Counted from the first letter of the stretch, positions 18,411 to 26,565 are shown. The stretch is DNA of 33,226 nt from Acidimicrobiales bacterium (GCA_030447445.1 JAUJOW010000001.1:611212-644437); one strand, 5' to 3'. Translations and numbers: made by a program. The notes: a model not told the origin generated them from the sequence alone.

Positions 18411-19535
18411 CTACCCCCGGCTGGCGTCGTTCCCGTCGTCGGGCTCGGCGGCAGTGTAGAACGGGCCCGAGACGGCCCCGGCCGGCACGGAGGCCCCCGG
18501 CGCCAGCACCGCGAACGGCCCGACTCTGGCTCCGGGGCCGATCTCGGCGTCCCGACCGGCGCTCTGGTCGACGACGGCGTCGGGGCCGACGACGCAGTCG
18601 ACCAACCGGCTGCCGGGGCCGAGCTCGGCTCGCTCCCCGACCACGGTGCGGCCCTGGAGGATCGTGCCCGGGAAGATGGTGACGTCGGGGGACAGGCGCA
18701 CGGTGGCGTCGATGTAGGTGTGCGCGGGGTCGATCATGGTGACCCCCTGGCGCAGCCAGGCCTCGTTCGTGCGGCGCCGCAGCTCGGCCTCGGCGGCGGC
18801 GAGCTGGACACGGTCGTTCACCCCTTGGGTCTCGGCCGCCTCGGCGACGGCGAGGGCGGCCACCCCGTAGCCGGCGTCGTGGAGCACCTCGACCACATCG
18901 GTCAGGTAGTACTCGCCCTGGGCGTTCTGGGGGCTCAGGCGGCGCAGCGCAGGGGCCAGCACGCTCCGGCGGAAGCAGTAGATCGAGGTGTTCACCTCGT
19001 CGATCTCGACCTCGTCGGGGGTGGCGTCGGCCTGCTCGACGATGCGGGCCACCCGATCGTCACGCCCCCGCACCACCCGCCCGTAGCCGGTGGGGTCGGT
19101 GAGGCGAGCGGTCAGCACGGTGCAGGCGGCGCCGGCCCGGCGATGGGTGTCCACGAGCCCGGCGATGGTGCCGGGACGCAGCAGCGGGGTGTCACCGGGG
19201 AGGACGACCACGTCGTGGTCGTCGTCGTCCTCGGGGTCGTCGGGCAGTGCCGTCAGCCCGACCGAGAGGGCGTCGCCGGTGCCCCGCTGGGTGTGCTGCT
19301 CGACGAAGTCGAGGTGCAGGTCGGGCTCCTCGTCCTGCAACTTCTTGGTCACCCGCTCGGCGCCGTGGCCGACCACCACGACGACCCGGCCGACCGAGCA
19401 GTCGACCAGTGAGTCGAGCACGTAGAGGAGCATGGCCCGACCACACAGCAGGTGGAGGGGCTTCGGGCGCGACGACCGCATCCGTGTCCCCTCCCCGGCG
19501 GCGAGCACGACAGCCGAGAGCGAACGGTTGGTCAT
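18411..19535 (-). CDS. glmU: GlmU-like UDP-GlcNAc pyrophosphorylase lacking the acetyltransferase end
   Basis: A 374-residue protein against about 450-490 for bifunctional GlmU. The N-terminal uridyltransferase is complete: VVLAAGEGTRMRSSRPKPLH (UTP/Mg loop), EQHTQRGTGDALSVGL, VVLPGDTPLL, VEQADATPDEVEIDEVNTSIY, and LSPQNAQGEYYLTDVVEV. The left-handed beta-helix begins (GVTMIDPAHTYIDATVRLSPD, TILQGRTVVGERAELGPGSRL) but stops after IGPGARVGPFAVLAPGASVP. The helix coils that hold the GlmU acetyl-CoA and GlcN-1-P residues (the RLRPG, K-x-S/T, HLSYIGD and NYDG motifs) are missing. Prs starts 4 bases later, so there is no lost 3' part in another frame. The ATG at 19535 directly precedes SLSAVVLAAGEG; an open frame upstream runs into the tRNA and is not coding. 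Probably UDP-GlcNAc formation only. Confidence 0.9.
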   Translation of the reverse strand: MTNRSLSAVVLAAGEGTRMRSSRPKPLHLLCGRAMLLYVLDSLVDCSVGRVVVVVGHGAERVTKKLQDEEPDLHLDFVEQHTQRGTGDALSVGLTALPDDPEDDDDHDVVVLPGDTPLLRPGTIAGLVDTHRRAGAACTVLTARLTDPTGYGRVVRGRDDRVARIVEQADATPDEVEIDEVNTSIYCFRRSVLAPALRRLSPQNAQGEYYLTDVVEVLHDAGYGVAALAVAEAAETQGVNDRVQLAAAEAELRRRTNEAWLRQGVTMIDPAHTYIDATVRLSPDVTIFPGTILQGRTVVGERAELGPGSRLVDCVVGPDAVVDQSAGRDAEIGPGARVGPFAVLAPGASVPAGAVSGPFYTAAEPDDGNDASRG

Positions 19536-19576
19536 GAGGAACGGTCTAGCGCGGCGACCCCTGTGGCGGCTGACAC

Positions 19577-19597
19577 CCCCGCCGCAGAAGGGCGGGG
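19577..19597 (-). terminator. Hairpin after tRNA-Gln
   Basis: CCCCGCC and GGCGGGG pair perfectly over 7 bp around a 7-base loop. The hairpin begins 9 bases past the tRNA 3' end on the transcribed strand and ends 41 bp before the glmU start. It may stop tRNA transcription, or be an attenuating stem in the glmU leader; there is no T tract. Confidence 0.4.
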
Positions 19598-19606
19598 CCG
19601 GCCGAG

Positions 19607-19677
19607 CTCGGGGGGGAGGGATCGAACCTCCATTCGCAGTTCCAAAGACTGCTGTCCTGCCATTGGACGACCCCCGA
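19607..19677 (-). tRNA. tRNA-Gln (anticodon UUG)
   Basis: A 71-nt cloverleaf on the minus strand. The 7-bp acceptor stem is TCGGGGG with CCCCCGA (perfect). The D arm is GTCC-AATGGCA-GGAC, and the anticodon arm is GCAGT-CTTTGGA-ACTGC, with TTG at positions 34-36 (reads CAA). A 4-nt variable loop and T arm GGAGG-TTCGATC-CCTCC follow, then discriminator G. CCA is not encoded. It sits between glmU and the bS22 gene. The perfect pairing through a run of seven G/C bases shows this homopolymer was called correctly. Confidence 0.95.
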
Positions 19678-19781
19678 CGGGGCCCCTCAACGATACGCAC
19701 CGTCCTCGGCAGCGCTGCGCTGGCCAAGCACGGCGCCGGGTTCGCCCCCGTTCCGGCCCGGCCACTACGGTGACCGCCGCC

Positions 19782-19880
19782 ATGGGTTCACTGATCAAGA
19801 AGCGGCGCAAGCGCATGCGCAAGAAGAAGCACAAGAAGATGCTGAAGCGGACCCGCTGGCAACGCCGGGCCGGCAAGTAG
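19782..19880 (+). CDS. Small basic ribosomal protein bS22-like (AURKAIP1/COX24 domain)
   Basis: A 32-residue, extremely basic peptide starting MGSLIKKRRKRMRKKKHKKM and ending WQRRAGK. It matches the actinobacterial AURKAIP1/COX24-domain peptide seen as bS22 in the mycobacterial 30S subunit near the decoding centre (MGSVIKKRRKRM... type). Start ATG follows a short spacer after tRNA-Gln, which is on the other strand; it is convergent with ispE, whose stop is 12 bp away. No clear Shine-Dalgarno was seen. Length and nearly every basic position fit the family, so confidence is high despite the size. Confidence 0.9.
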   Translation: MGSLIKKRRKRMRKKKHKKMLKRTRWQRRAGK

Positions 19881-19892
19881 CCCGCACGACGA

Positions 19893-20600
19893 TCAGCTCT
19901 CGATAGTGCGGACCACGGTCCGACCGTGGCCCGGGTGGGCGCCCTCGACGAACCAGGTGCTGCCGCTCCCGGCCAGGACGGGTGTGGCTCCCGAGGCGGC
20001 GGCCAGCTCGTCCCGCCAGGCCGCCAGCCGCGGCTCGACGGCCATGGCCGCCCGTTCCAGGTCGTTGGGGCCGGGGCCGGCCGGTCCACCGAGGTCGTCC
20101 CAGGCCCGGTAGACCTCGGCCGTCGAGCACCCGAACGGCGGCGTGAGCAGGGTATAGGTGCGCTCGACGAACGGCAGCGGCTCGACCACCTCACCGATCC
20201 CCTGCACCCGGGCCCGACCGCCCCGGACGCAGAAGGCGACGTCGGCGCCGATGGTGGCGGCGACGGCGGGATCGTCGACACCGGCCCAGCGCAACACGGC
20301 GGCAGCGTCGGCCGAACCGCCGCCGAGGCCGGCCCCCACCGGTATCCGCTTGGTGAGGCGGACCTGTGCCGTGCGACCGACGGCGGCGAGGGCCCGCCGC
20401 ACCAGGTTCTCGTCGCCCGAGGGCACGGCCTCACCGGTCCTCGCCGCCACCACCTCCAGCCCGTCGCCGTCGCCGACGACCAGTTCGTCGGCCAGGTCCA
20501 CGGTGACCATCTCGGCGTCGATCAGGTGGTACCCGTCGGTCCGCCGGCCGGTCACCCGCAGGGACAGCGTGAGCTTGGCGGGGGCGGTCAAGACCTCCAC
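19893..20600 (-). CDS. ispE: 4-diphosphocytidyl-2-C-methyl-D-erythritol kinase
   Basis: A GHMP kinase of the MEP isoprenoid pathway that phosphorylates CDP-methylerythritol. Residues: TAPAKLTLSLRVTGRRTDGYH at the N-terminus (substrate Lys and the GYH motif), IPVGAGLGGGSADAAAVLR (ATP-binding glycine loop, about 86-104), GADVAFCVRGGRARVQGIGE (catalytic Asp), and VLAGSGSTWFVEG near the end (GHMP motif 3). At 235 residues it is shorter than many IspE (about 280-310), mainly because of compact loops; all motifs are kept. Start GTG at 20600. In many actinobacteria ispE directly follows ksgA; here an acyltransferase gene on the opposite strand is placed between them. The 147-bp divergent spacer 20601-20747 showed no recognisable signal. 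Confidence 0.93.
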   Translation of the reverse strand: MEVLTAPAKLTLSLRVTGRRTDGYHLIDAEMVTVDLADELVVGDGDGLEVVAARTGEAVPSGDENLVRRALAAVGRTAQVRLTKRIPVGAGLGGGSADAAAVLRWAGVDDPAVAATIGADVAFCVRGGRARVQGIGEVVEPLPFVERTYTLLTPPFGCSTAEVYRAWDDLGGPAGPGPNDLERAAMAVEPRLAAWRDELAAASGATPVLAGSGSTWFVEGAHPGHGRTVVRTIES

Positions 20601-20747
20601 CCGCTCACCCTACGAGCGGTCAACCGGGCCAGAGCCGCCCCCAGGGCGAAGTGGGGGCCGTCCCCCGTGGCCGTGAGGAACCGGTCGGGGAAGGGTGGAC
20701 GTCAGAAGCGCCACCTCGATCCAGTCCACCCACCATGAGGTCCCACC

Positions 20748-22307
20748 GTGTCCAGCGCAACGAGTGCCACCTCCCCCCGACCGGCCACCCGCCTCGACAC
20801 CGACGCCGAAGCCCTCGCCGCCGCCACGCCGGCCGACCGTGACCGGGTGGTGGACGTGGTGCGGGTGGCCGCCCTCGCCACCGTCGCCGTCGGCCACTGG
20901 CTGCTGGCCGTGGTGGAGTGGGACGACGGCGGGCTCCACGGCCGCAACCTGCTGGTGGTGGCGCCGTGGACGCGGTGGGCGACCTGGGTGCTCCAGGTGA
21001 TGCCGTTGTTCTTCGTGGTGGGCGGGGTGGCCAACGCCGCGTCGTGGGCGTCGGCCCGACGGCGAGCCACCGGTTGGGCGGCGTGGTTGCACGGCCGGGT
21101 CGACCGCCTGGTGCGACCGGTGGCGGCGCTCGTCGTCACCTGGACCGCCGCCCTCGCCGTCGCCGCTGCCTTCGGTGCGGACCCGGCTGGTCTCCGCACC
21201 GCCTCCCGGTTGGTGGCCATGCCGCTGTGGTTCCTCGCCGTCTACCTCGGCGTGGTTGCCGCCACCCCGGCGATGGTCGCCCTCCACGACCGGTTCGGGT
21301 GGCGGGTGTCGGCCGGGCTGGCCGTGGCCGCTGGTGCCGTCGACGTGATCGCCGGGCCCCTGGGTCGACCGGCCGTCGGCTGGGTCAACTTTGCCTTCGT
21401 GTGGCTCTTCGCCCACCAGCTCGGCTTCTCATGGCGTGACGGCCGGTTGGACGGCCGCCGGGCCGGTCTGGCTTGCGCCACCGTCGGGTTGGGGGGCCTC
21501 ATCGTGCTCACCCAGGCACTCGGGTACCCGCTCGGCATGGTGGGGGCACCGGGGGAGCGATCGAACACCACGCCGCCCACCCTGGCCCTCGTCGCCCTCA
21601 CCGTCGGTCAGACCGGCTTGTTGCTGCTCGCCCGGCGGCGGGTGGCCGACTGGGCGGCCCGCCCCCGGGCCTGGCGGGCGGTGGTGGCCGCCAACGGCGT
21701 GGCCATGACCGTGTTCCTCTGGCACCTGACCGCCCTGTGCATCGCCACCCTGGTCTTCCTCCCCACCGGCCTCCTCCCGCAGCCCGAACCCGCCACCGCC
21801 GCCTGGTGGATGCTGCGACCGGCCTGGCTCCTCGCCCTCGTCGCCCTCACCGCCGCCCTGATCGTGGTGTTCGGCAGGGTGGAGACCGCCGTGCGTCCAC
21901 CCCGGCCGGCCCGCCCGGGGAGGGCGGCGACCGTGCGGGCGGTGGCCGGCGCCGCCCTGGTGTCGGCCGGGCTGGCCATCGCCGCGCTGTACGGGTTCCC
22001 GGTGGCCGGACGGCCGCTCCTGTTGCCGGTGCTCGCCCTGGTGCTGGTGACGGTGGGCGTCGTCAGCGTGCGCTCATCGCTGCTGCGCCGGTTGGCACCG
22101 CCGGCGGCCCGGTCCCAGCTTCGACCGATCCTGCGTCGCCGCCCGGCCGCTGAGGGGAGGGCCAACCACCAGCCGCATTGGGCGGAGACAGCACGCGCCG
22201 TTCAGCGAGCGGCCTCGGCCAGCCGACCCCAGTCCTCCACGGTCAGCTCCTCGGCCCGGGCGTCGGGCCGCACGCCGGCCCGGTCGAAGGTCTCTGCCGC
22301 CACCTGA
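20748..22307 (+). CDS. Acyltransferase 3 family membrane protein
   Basis: A 519-residue multi-spanning protein resembling the acyltransferase-3 (OafA/NodX-like) family, which acylates sugars or lipids at the membrane. Residues about 30-45 (RDRVVDVVRVAALATVAVGHWLL, here in two parts, with the GHW replacing the usual catalytic RxxAxxxVxxxH region) start the first helix. About ten hydrophobic segments follow (VLQVMPLFFVVGGVANAAS, LVAMPLWFLAVYLGVVAATP, and VNFAFVWLFAHQLGF among others). FLWHLTALCIATLVF is the typical late helix. The last 75 residues are hydrophilic and basic. Start GTG at 20748. The 3' end runs 106 bp into ksgA on the other strand, which is unusual; a missed stop through a base-call error is possible. 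Acceptor unknown. Confidence 0.78.
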   Translation: MSSATSATSPRPATRLDTDAEALAAATPADRDRVVDVVRVAALATVAVGHWLLAVVEWDDGGLHGRNLLVVAPWTRWATWVLQVMPLFFVVGGVANAASWASARRRATGWAAWLHGRVDRLVRPVAALVVTWTAALAVAAAFGADPAGLRTASRLVAMPLWFLAVYLGVVAATPAMVALHDRFGWRVSAGLAVAAGAVDVIAGPLGRPAVGWVNFAFVWLFAHQLGFSWRDGRLDGRRAGLACATVGLGGLIVLTQALGYPLGMVGAPGERSNTTPPTLALVALTVGQTGLLLLARRRVADWAARPRAWRAVVAANGVAMTVFLWHLTALCIATLVFLPTGLLPQPEPATAAWWMLRPAWLLALVALTAALIVVFGRVETAVRPPRPARPGRAATVRAVAGAALVSAGLAIAALYGFPVAGRPLLLPVLALVLVTVGVVSVRSSLLRRLAPPAARSQLRPILRRRPAAEGRANHQPHWAETARAVQRAASASRPQSSTVSSSARASGRTPARSKVSAAT

Positions 22308-23029
22308 CCGGCGAGCGACCGCCGCAGCATCTTGCGCCGCTGGCCGAAGCCGGCCCGCACCAGGGCGAACAATCGGTCGGCGTCGGCGGTGGTGGCCGGT
22401 ATCGGGCGGCGGGTGATGGCCACGAGGACCGACTCCACGTTGGGACGGGGCAGGAACACGTCAGGACCCACCCGTCCGACCACCCGGCCGGTCGCCCAGT
22501 ACGCGACCTTGACCGACGGGATGCCGTACGCGGGATCGCCCACACCGGCGGCCAGTCGCTCCCCCACCTCGCGCTGCACCATCACCAGCATCCGGGCGAT
22601 GGCGGGCACACCGTCGAGCAGGTCGAGGACGAGCGGCGTGGCCACGTTGTAGGGCAGGTTGGCCACGAGCACCCAGCGGTCGTGGCCGGCCAGGGTGGCG
22701 CGCCAGTCGAGGCCCCGGGCGTCGGCGGCCACCACCCGGACCCCGGCCGGCTCGACCTCGTCCCGCAACACCGGCAGGAGGCGGCGGTCCACCTCCACGG
22801 CGGTCACCGACGCGCCGGTCTCGGCCAGCGCCAGGGTCAGCGACCCGAGCCCGGCGCCGATCTCGATCACCTGGTCGTCGGTGCCCACGTCGGCCAGGCG
22901 GGCGATCCGGCGGACGGTGTTCGGGTCGACGACGAAGTTCTGGCCGAGGGCCCGGCTGGGGGCGATGCCGTGGTGTTGGAGCAGTGCCGTGAGGTGCCGG
23001 CGGGTGTGCGTCACCAGAGCGTCGGGCAC
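22202..23029 (-). CDS. ksgA: 16S rRNA dimethyladenosine transferase KsgA/RsmA
   Basis: Dimethylates two adjacent adenosines in helix 45 of 16S rRNA, using SAM. It is 275 residues, normal. Features are ALGQNFVVDPNTVRRIARLA at the N-terminus, motif I VIEIGAGLGSLTLALAETG, VTAVEVDRRLLPVL, motif IV NLPYNVATPLVLDLL, MVQREVGERLAA, and the C-terminal helical domain ending AEELTVEDWGRLAEA. The GTG at 23029 comes 30 bp after the tatD stop; no better start was found in frame. It belongs to the conserved metG-tatD-ksgA run; M. tuberculosis has rpfB between tatD and ksgA, which is absent here. Confidence 0.95.
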   Translation of the reverse strand: MPDALVTHTRRHLTALLQHHGIAPSRALGQNFVVDPNTVRRIARLADVGTDDQVIEIGAGLGSLTLALAETGASVTAVEVDRRLLPVLRDEVEPAGVRVVAADARGLDWRATLAGHDRWVLVANLPYNVATPLVLDLLDGVPAIARMLVMVQREVGERLAAGVGDPAYGIPSVKVAYWATGRVVGRVGPDVFLPRPNVESVLVAITRRPIPATTADADRLFALVRAGFGQRRKMLRRSLAGQVAAETFDRAGVRPDARAEELTVEDWGRLAEAAR

Positions 23030-23059
23030 GCGATCACCGAGCGCCTCGCCACATCTGTC

Positions 23060-23851
23060 TCAACCAGCGACCGGAAGTTCGTAGAGGCGGGCGGCGTTGG
23101 CCCACGTCGCCTCGGCGATCTCCTGCTCGGCTACCCCTCGCTCGGCGGCCAACCGGGCCCCGACCAGCGGGACGAGGGCCGGGCGGTTGGGCCGGCCCCG
23201 GTGGGGGGCGGGAGCGAGGTACGGGCTGTCGGTCTCGACCAGCAGCCGGTCGAGGGGGCAACTGCGAGCGGCGGCGCGGACGTCGCTCGCGCCGGGGAAG
23301 GTGACGATGCCGCTGAAGGACAGGTGTGCACCCAGCTCGAGGGCGCGGCGAGCCTCGTCGGGACCACCCGTGAAGCAGTGGAACACGGTGCGGTCGGGCG
23401 GGCCGGCGTCGTCGAGCACGGCGAAGGTGTCGTCCCAGGCCTCCCGAGAGTGGATGACCAGGGCCCGGTGGTGGTCGTGGGCCAGCGCGACCTGGGCGGC
23501 GAAGACCTCACGCTGCACGGCCCGGGGCGAGTGGTCGTAGTGATAGTCGAGCCCGCACTCCCCCACCGCCACCACATTGGGATCGACCAGCAGGTCGACC
23601 AGACCGTCCAGCCCGCCACTGGCCTCGTGGGGGTGCACGCCGGCGGTGGCCCACACGCCATGGTGGGCGCTGGCGGCGGCGATGGCGGCGATCGAGTCGG
23701 CCACGTCACAGCCGACCGTGATCATGCGCTCGACACCGGCCGCCCGGGCCTCGACGACGGCGCCGACGACGGCGTCGGCGTCGGCTCCGTCGAGGTGGAG
23801 GTGGCAGTGGTCGTCGGTCCAGCGCAGAGAGGCAGGGGGCGGGTCAGGCAT
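23060..23851 (-). CDS. tatD: TatD-family metal-dependent hydrolase/DNase
   Basis: A 263-residue TIM-barrel amidohydrolase of the TatD family, Mg-dependent 3'-5' exonuclease/deoxyribonuclease type. Metal and active-site motifs: DDHCHLHLDG (metal-binding HxH at the N-terminus), TAGVHPHEA, VGECGLDYHYD (bridging Glu), LVIHSREAWDD, VFHCFTGGPDEA, and LLVETDSPYLAP (Asp). ATG at 23851 overlaps the metG stop by 8 bases (ATGCCTGA), so translation is coupled and the open frame further upstream is a shadow. Adjacent metG-tatD-ksgA is a widespread actinobacterial arrangement. Confidence 0.95.
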   Translation of the reverse strand: MPDPPPASLRWTDDHCHLHLDGADADAVVGAVVEARAAGVERMITVGCDVADSIAAIAAASAHHGVWATAGVHPHEASGGLDGLVDLLVDPNVVAVGECGLDYHYDHSPRAVQREVFAAQVALAHDHHRALVIHSREAWDDTFAVLDDAGPPDRTVFHCFTGGPDEARRALELGAHLSFSGIVTFPGASDVRAAARSCPLDRLLVETDSPYLAPAPHRGRPNRPALVPLVGARLAAERGVAEQEIAEATWANAARLYELPVAG

Positions 23852-25376
23852 CGGTTCTGATGCGGGGGAAGAGCGGCGCTCCCTTCTCGACCGGTCGACC
23901 GCCTGGGTAGCCGCCCCAGGCCGCCACCTCCGGGAGGACCCGATCGGTGGGCGAGCCGTCGAGCCCGATGCGACGGAACACCTCCCGGGTGGTCGAGGGC
24001 AGGGCGGGGCTGGCCAGCACGGCGACGAGTCGAAGGACCTCGAGGGCGTCGCCGAGCACGCCGTCGACATCGGGGCCGGGTTCGGCCTTCCAGGGCTCGG
24101 CCGCCTCCAGCAGGGCGTTGCCCTCCCGGATGAGCCGCCAGGTGGCCTCGAGGGCCTGGGAGGGGGCGACCGCATCCCACGCCGCCGAGGTGGCGGCGAC
24201 GACCTCGGCCGCCACAGCGGCCAAGGGACTGTCCGGTCGGGGGGCGGGGCCGATGCCGTCACACTTCCTGTCGACCACCGTCGTCACCCGCGAGAGCAGG
24301 TTGCCGAGGTTGTTGGCAAGATCGGCGTTGTAGCGGGCGACCATGGCCTCGTAGCTGAACTCGCCGTCGGGCCCGAAGGACTGGTCGCGGAGGAAGTGGA
24401 AGCGGAAGCCGTCGACGCCGAAGTCGTCGAGCAGCCGGGCCGGCGCGATGTCGGTGAGGCGGGCAGCGCCGTGCACGGTCTTGGAGAGCTTCTCCCCGCC
24501 GAGCAGCAACCAGCCGTGCACGTGCACCCGGTGGGGTGGGTCGAGGCCGGCGGCCATGAGCATCGCCGGCCAGTACACGCAGTGGAAGCGGATGATCTCC
24601 TTGCCGATGAGGTGGTGGACGTGGGGCCACCAGGTGGTGAAGCGCTCGGGCTCCGTGCCGTAGCCGATGGCGGTGGCGTAGTTGATCAGCGCGTCGTACC
24701 AGACGTAGAAGACGTGGCCCGGGGCCCAGGGGACGGGCACGCCCCAGTCGAGCGACGTCCGGGTGATCGAGACGTCGTCGAGCCCCTGGCGGACGAACCC
24801 GAGCACCTCGTTGCGCTTGCCTTCGGGCTGGATGGCGGCCGGGTCGGTCTCGATCCAGTCGAGGAGACGCTGCTGGTAGCGGCTGAGGCGGAAGAACCAG
24901 TTCTCCTCGGCCAGGCGGACGACGGGCTTGCCGGTGTGGATGGGGCAGCACCCGTCGACCAGTTCGGACTCCTGGTAGTACGCCTCACAGGAGACGCAGT
25001 AGGGGCCTTCGTAGGTGTCGAGCTCGATGTCGCCGTTGTCGTGGACGGCCGAGAGCAGCGTCTGGACAGCGGTGTGGTGGCGAGGCTCGGTGGTGCGGAT
25101 GAAGTCGTCATAGGAGATGTCGAGCTCGTCCCAGGCGGCCCGGAAGCGGGCGGCGTTGGCGTTGGCCTGCGCCTGGGGGGACACGCCCCGTTCTTCTGCT
25201 GACTGCGCCACCTTGAGGCCGTGCTCGTCGGTGCCGGTGAGGAAGAACGTGTCGTCGCCGACCAACCGGTGCCAGCGGGCCAGGGCATCGGCGATGACGG
25301 TGGTGTAGGCGTGGCCGATGTGGGGGGCGTCGTTCACGTAGTAGATCGGCGTGGTGACGTAGAAGCGGCCGGGCAC
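23844..25376 (-). CDS. metG: Methionyl-tRNA synthetase
   Basis: Charges tRNA-Met; class I aminoacyl-tRNA synthetase of 510 residues, the short form without the C-terminal tRNA-binding (EMAP-II) domain. Features are FYVTTPIYYVNDAPHIGHAY with the HIGH motif at 19-22, then FFLTGTDEHGLKVAQSA, and a Zn-knuckle insertion CVSCEAYYQESELVDGCCP. WGVPVPWAPGHVFYVWYDAL and GGEKLSKTVHG (KMSKS variant KLSKT) complete the catalytic core. The anticodon-binding helical domain follows (YNADLANNLGNLLSRV). Start GTG at 25376 immediately before PGRFYV; the frame is open upstream but runs into rmuC. Ten bases separate it from the rmuC stop. Confidence 0.96.
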   Translation of the reverse strand: MPGRFYVTTPIYYVNDAPHIGHAYTTVIADALARWHRLVGDDTFFLTGTDEHGLKVAQSAEERGVSPQAQANANAARFRAAWDELDISYDDFIRTTEPRHHTAVQTLLSAVHDNGDIELDTYEGPYCVSCEAYYQESELVDGCCPIHTGKPVVRLAEENWFFRLSRYQQRLLDWIETDPAAIQPEGKRNEVLGFVRQGLDDVSITRTSLDWGVPVPWAPGHVFYVWYDALINYATAIGYGTEPERFTTWWPHVHHLIGKEIIRFHCVYWPAMLMAAGLDPPHRVHVHGWLLLGGEKLSKTVHGAARLTDIAPARLLDDFGVDGFRFHFLRDQSFGPDGEFSYEAMVARYNADLANNLGNLLSRVTTVVDRKCDGIGPAPRPDSPLAAVAAEVVAATSAAWDAVAPSQALEATWRLIREGNALLEAAEPWKAEPGPDVDGVLGDALEVLRLVAVLASPALPSTTREVFRRIGLDGSPTDRVLPEVAAWGGYPGGRPVEKGAPLFPRIRTDA

Positions 25377-25386
25377 GGCCACGATC

Positions 25387-26565
25387 CTACGAGCGACCGT
25401 CGGCGGGCGGCGCCCGAGAGAGCCCTGTGGGGCTCGGGCGCGAGACCGCTGGCGGCCCCACCGGCCGCCCGCCGGCGACGGCTCCAGCGGTGGGCTCGGG
25501 CGGTGGTCGCCCGCGCTCCTCGCCGAGCTGGCGAGCGGCATCGACCTTGCGCTGGAGCTGCCGGCGACGCGCCCCGGCGAGGGCGTCGAAGCCCCGGGCG
25601 GCGGTGTCGAGCTGCTTCTCGACCCGTTCGAGCTGGTCGCAGAACCGGCCCCACTCATCGCCGAATGCGGCCAGGCAGCCGAGGATCTCGTCGGACGCCT
25701 TCTCCAGCCGGAGGGCATCGACCGCCTGCCGAATGACCCCCAGCACCGCGAACAAGGTGAACGGCGAGCACAGCACGACCCTTCGGGCGAGGGCATCGTC
25801 CACGAGGGTGGGAGCCCGGTCGTGCACGAACCCGTAGATGCTCTCGTTGGGGATGAACAGGAGCACGTAGTCGACCGTCGTGGCGGCGTCGATGTAGCCC
25901 CGCCCGCCCAGCTCCTTTATTCGCTGGCGAACGTCGCCCAGGAAGGCCTTCTCGGCTGCTCCCTGGTCGGCCGGGCTCGTCGCCTCGAGCGCGCGGAGGT
26001 AGTTGGCGGCCGGGAACTTGACGTCCATGTGCAGCACGAGGCCACCCGGGAGGAGGAAGGTGACGTCGGGTAGGGATCCGCACGAGGTGGCCCGCTGGCG
26101 GACATGGGTGACGCCTTCGACGAAACCGGCCCGCCGCAGGATGTCCTCGGCGGTGCGCTCGCCCCACTGCCCCCTCGCCTTGGGGTTGGCCAGTGCCTCC
26201 CGCAGGCCCCGGGTGGTGCGGTGCAAGTCGGTGGTGGCCCGGGTGGTGTCGGCCAGGCGGGCCAGGAACTCACCGTGCTGGTGCGCCCGCTCGGCCCGAA
26301 GGTCGGCCACGACGCCGGTGATGCGTCCGAGCTCGCCATGGAGCGCTTCCAGGCGGCGATCGACCGAACGGCCCCGCTCGTCGGCGTGGCGAGCCTCGGC
26401 ATCGGCCCGACCGCTCGACTCGCCCGTGGCGGCGGAAACGGCGGACCTGACGTGGGCGGCCACCACCACGGCGCAGACGGCCGCGGTGACGAGCACGGCG
26501 AGGACGCCCACGGCGACGGTGGTGATGACCATGACGAGATCATCTCCACCCCCTGTGACACTCAT
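25387..26565 (-). CDS. rmuC: RmuC family DNA recombination protein
   Basis: A 392-residue RmuC homologue; the family limits DNA inversions and is predicted to be a PD-(D/E)xK nuclease. An N-terminal membrane helix (about 12-38, VMVITTVAVGVLAVLVTAAV and following) is followed by a coiled coil to about 120. The RmuC core has ARGQWGERTAEDILRRAGFV, LPDVTFLLPGGLVLHMDVKFP (putative nuclease D...D-x-K), NYLRALEA, VDYVLLFIPNESIYGFVHD and PFTLFAVLGVIRQ. The C-terminus is a Pro-rich disordered tail. Two ATGs are possible (26580 and 26565); the inner one is chosen because it is closer to the membrane helix, without a Shine-Dalgarno to decide. It is divergent from the VOC gene and head of the rmuC-metG-tatD-ksgA run. 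Confidence 0.9.
   Translation of the reverse strand: MSVTGGGDDLVMVITTVAVGVLAVLVTAAVCAVVVAAHVRSAVSAATGESSGRADAEARHADERGRSVDRRLEALHGELGRITGVVADLRAERAHQHGEFLARLADTTRATTDLHRTTRGLREALANPKARGQWGERTAEDILRRAGFVEGVTHVRQRATSCGSLPDVTFLLPGGLVLHMDVKFPAANYLRALEATSPADQGAAEKAFLGDVRQRIKELGGRGYIDAATTVDYVLLFIPNESIYGFVHDRAPTLVDDALARRVVLCSPFTLFAVLGVIRQAVDALRLEKASDEILGCLAAFGDEWGRFCDQLERVEKQLDTAARGFDALAGARRRQLQRKVDAARQLGEERGRPPPEPTAGAVAGGRPVGPPAVSRPSPTGLSRAPPADGRS

Noticed and set aside
19607..19677. tRNA-Gln as an attachment site of an integrated element
   Set aside because: No integrase, no duplicated tRNA 3' end and no foreign genes are next to it; the flanks are the core genes glmU, bS22 and ispE.
19535..19727. 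A longer glmU with a 64-residue N-terminal extension
   Set aside because: The extension would translate the antisense of nothing but the tRNA-Gln gene itself and its hairpin; the nucleotide-binding loop starts right after ATG 19535.
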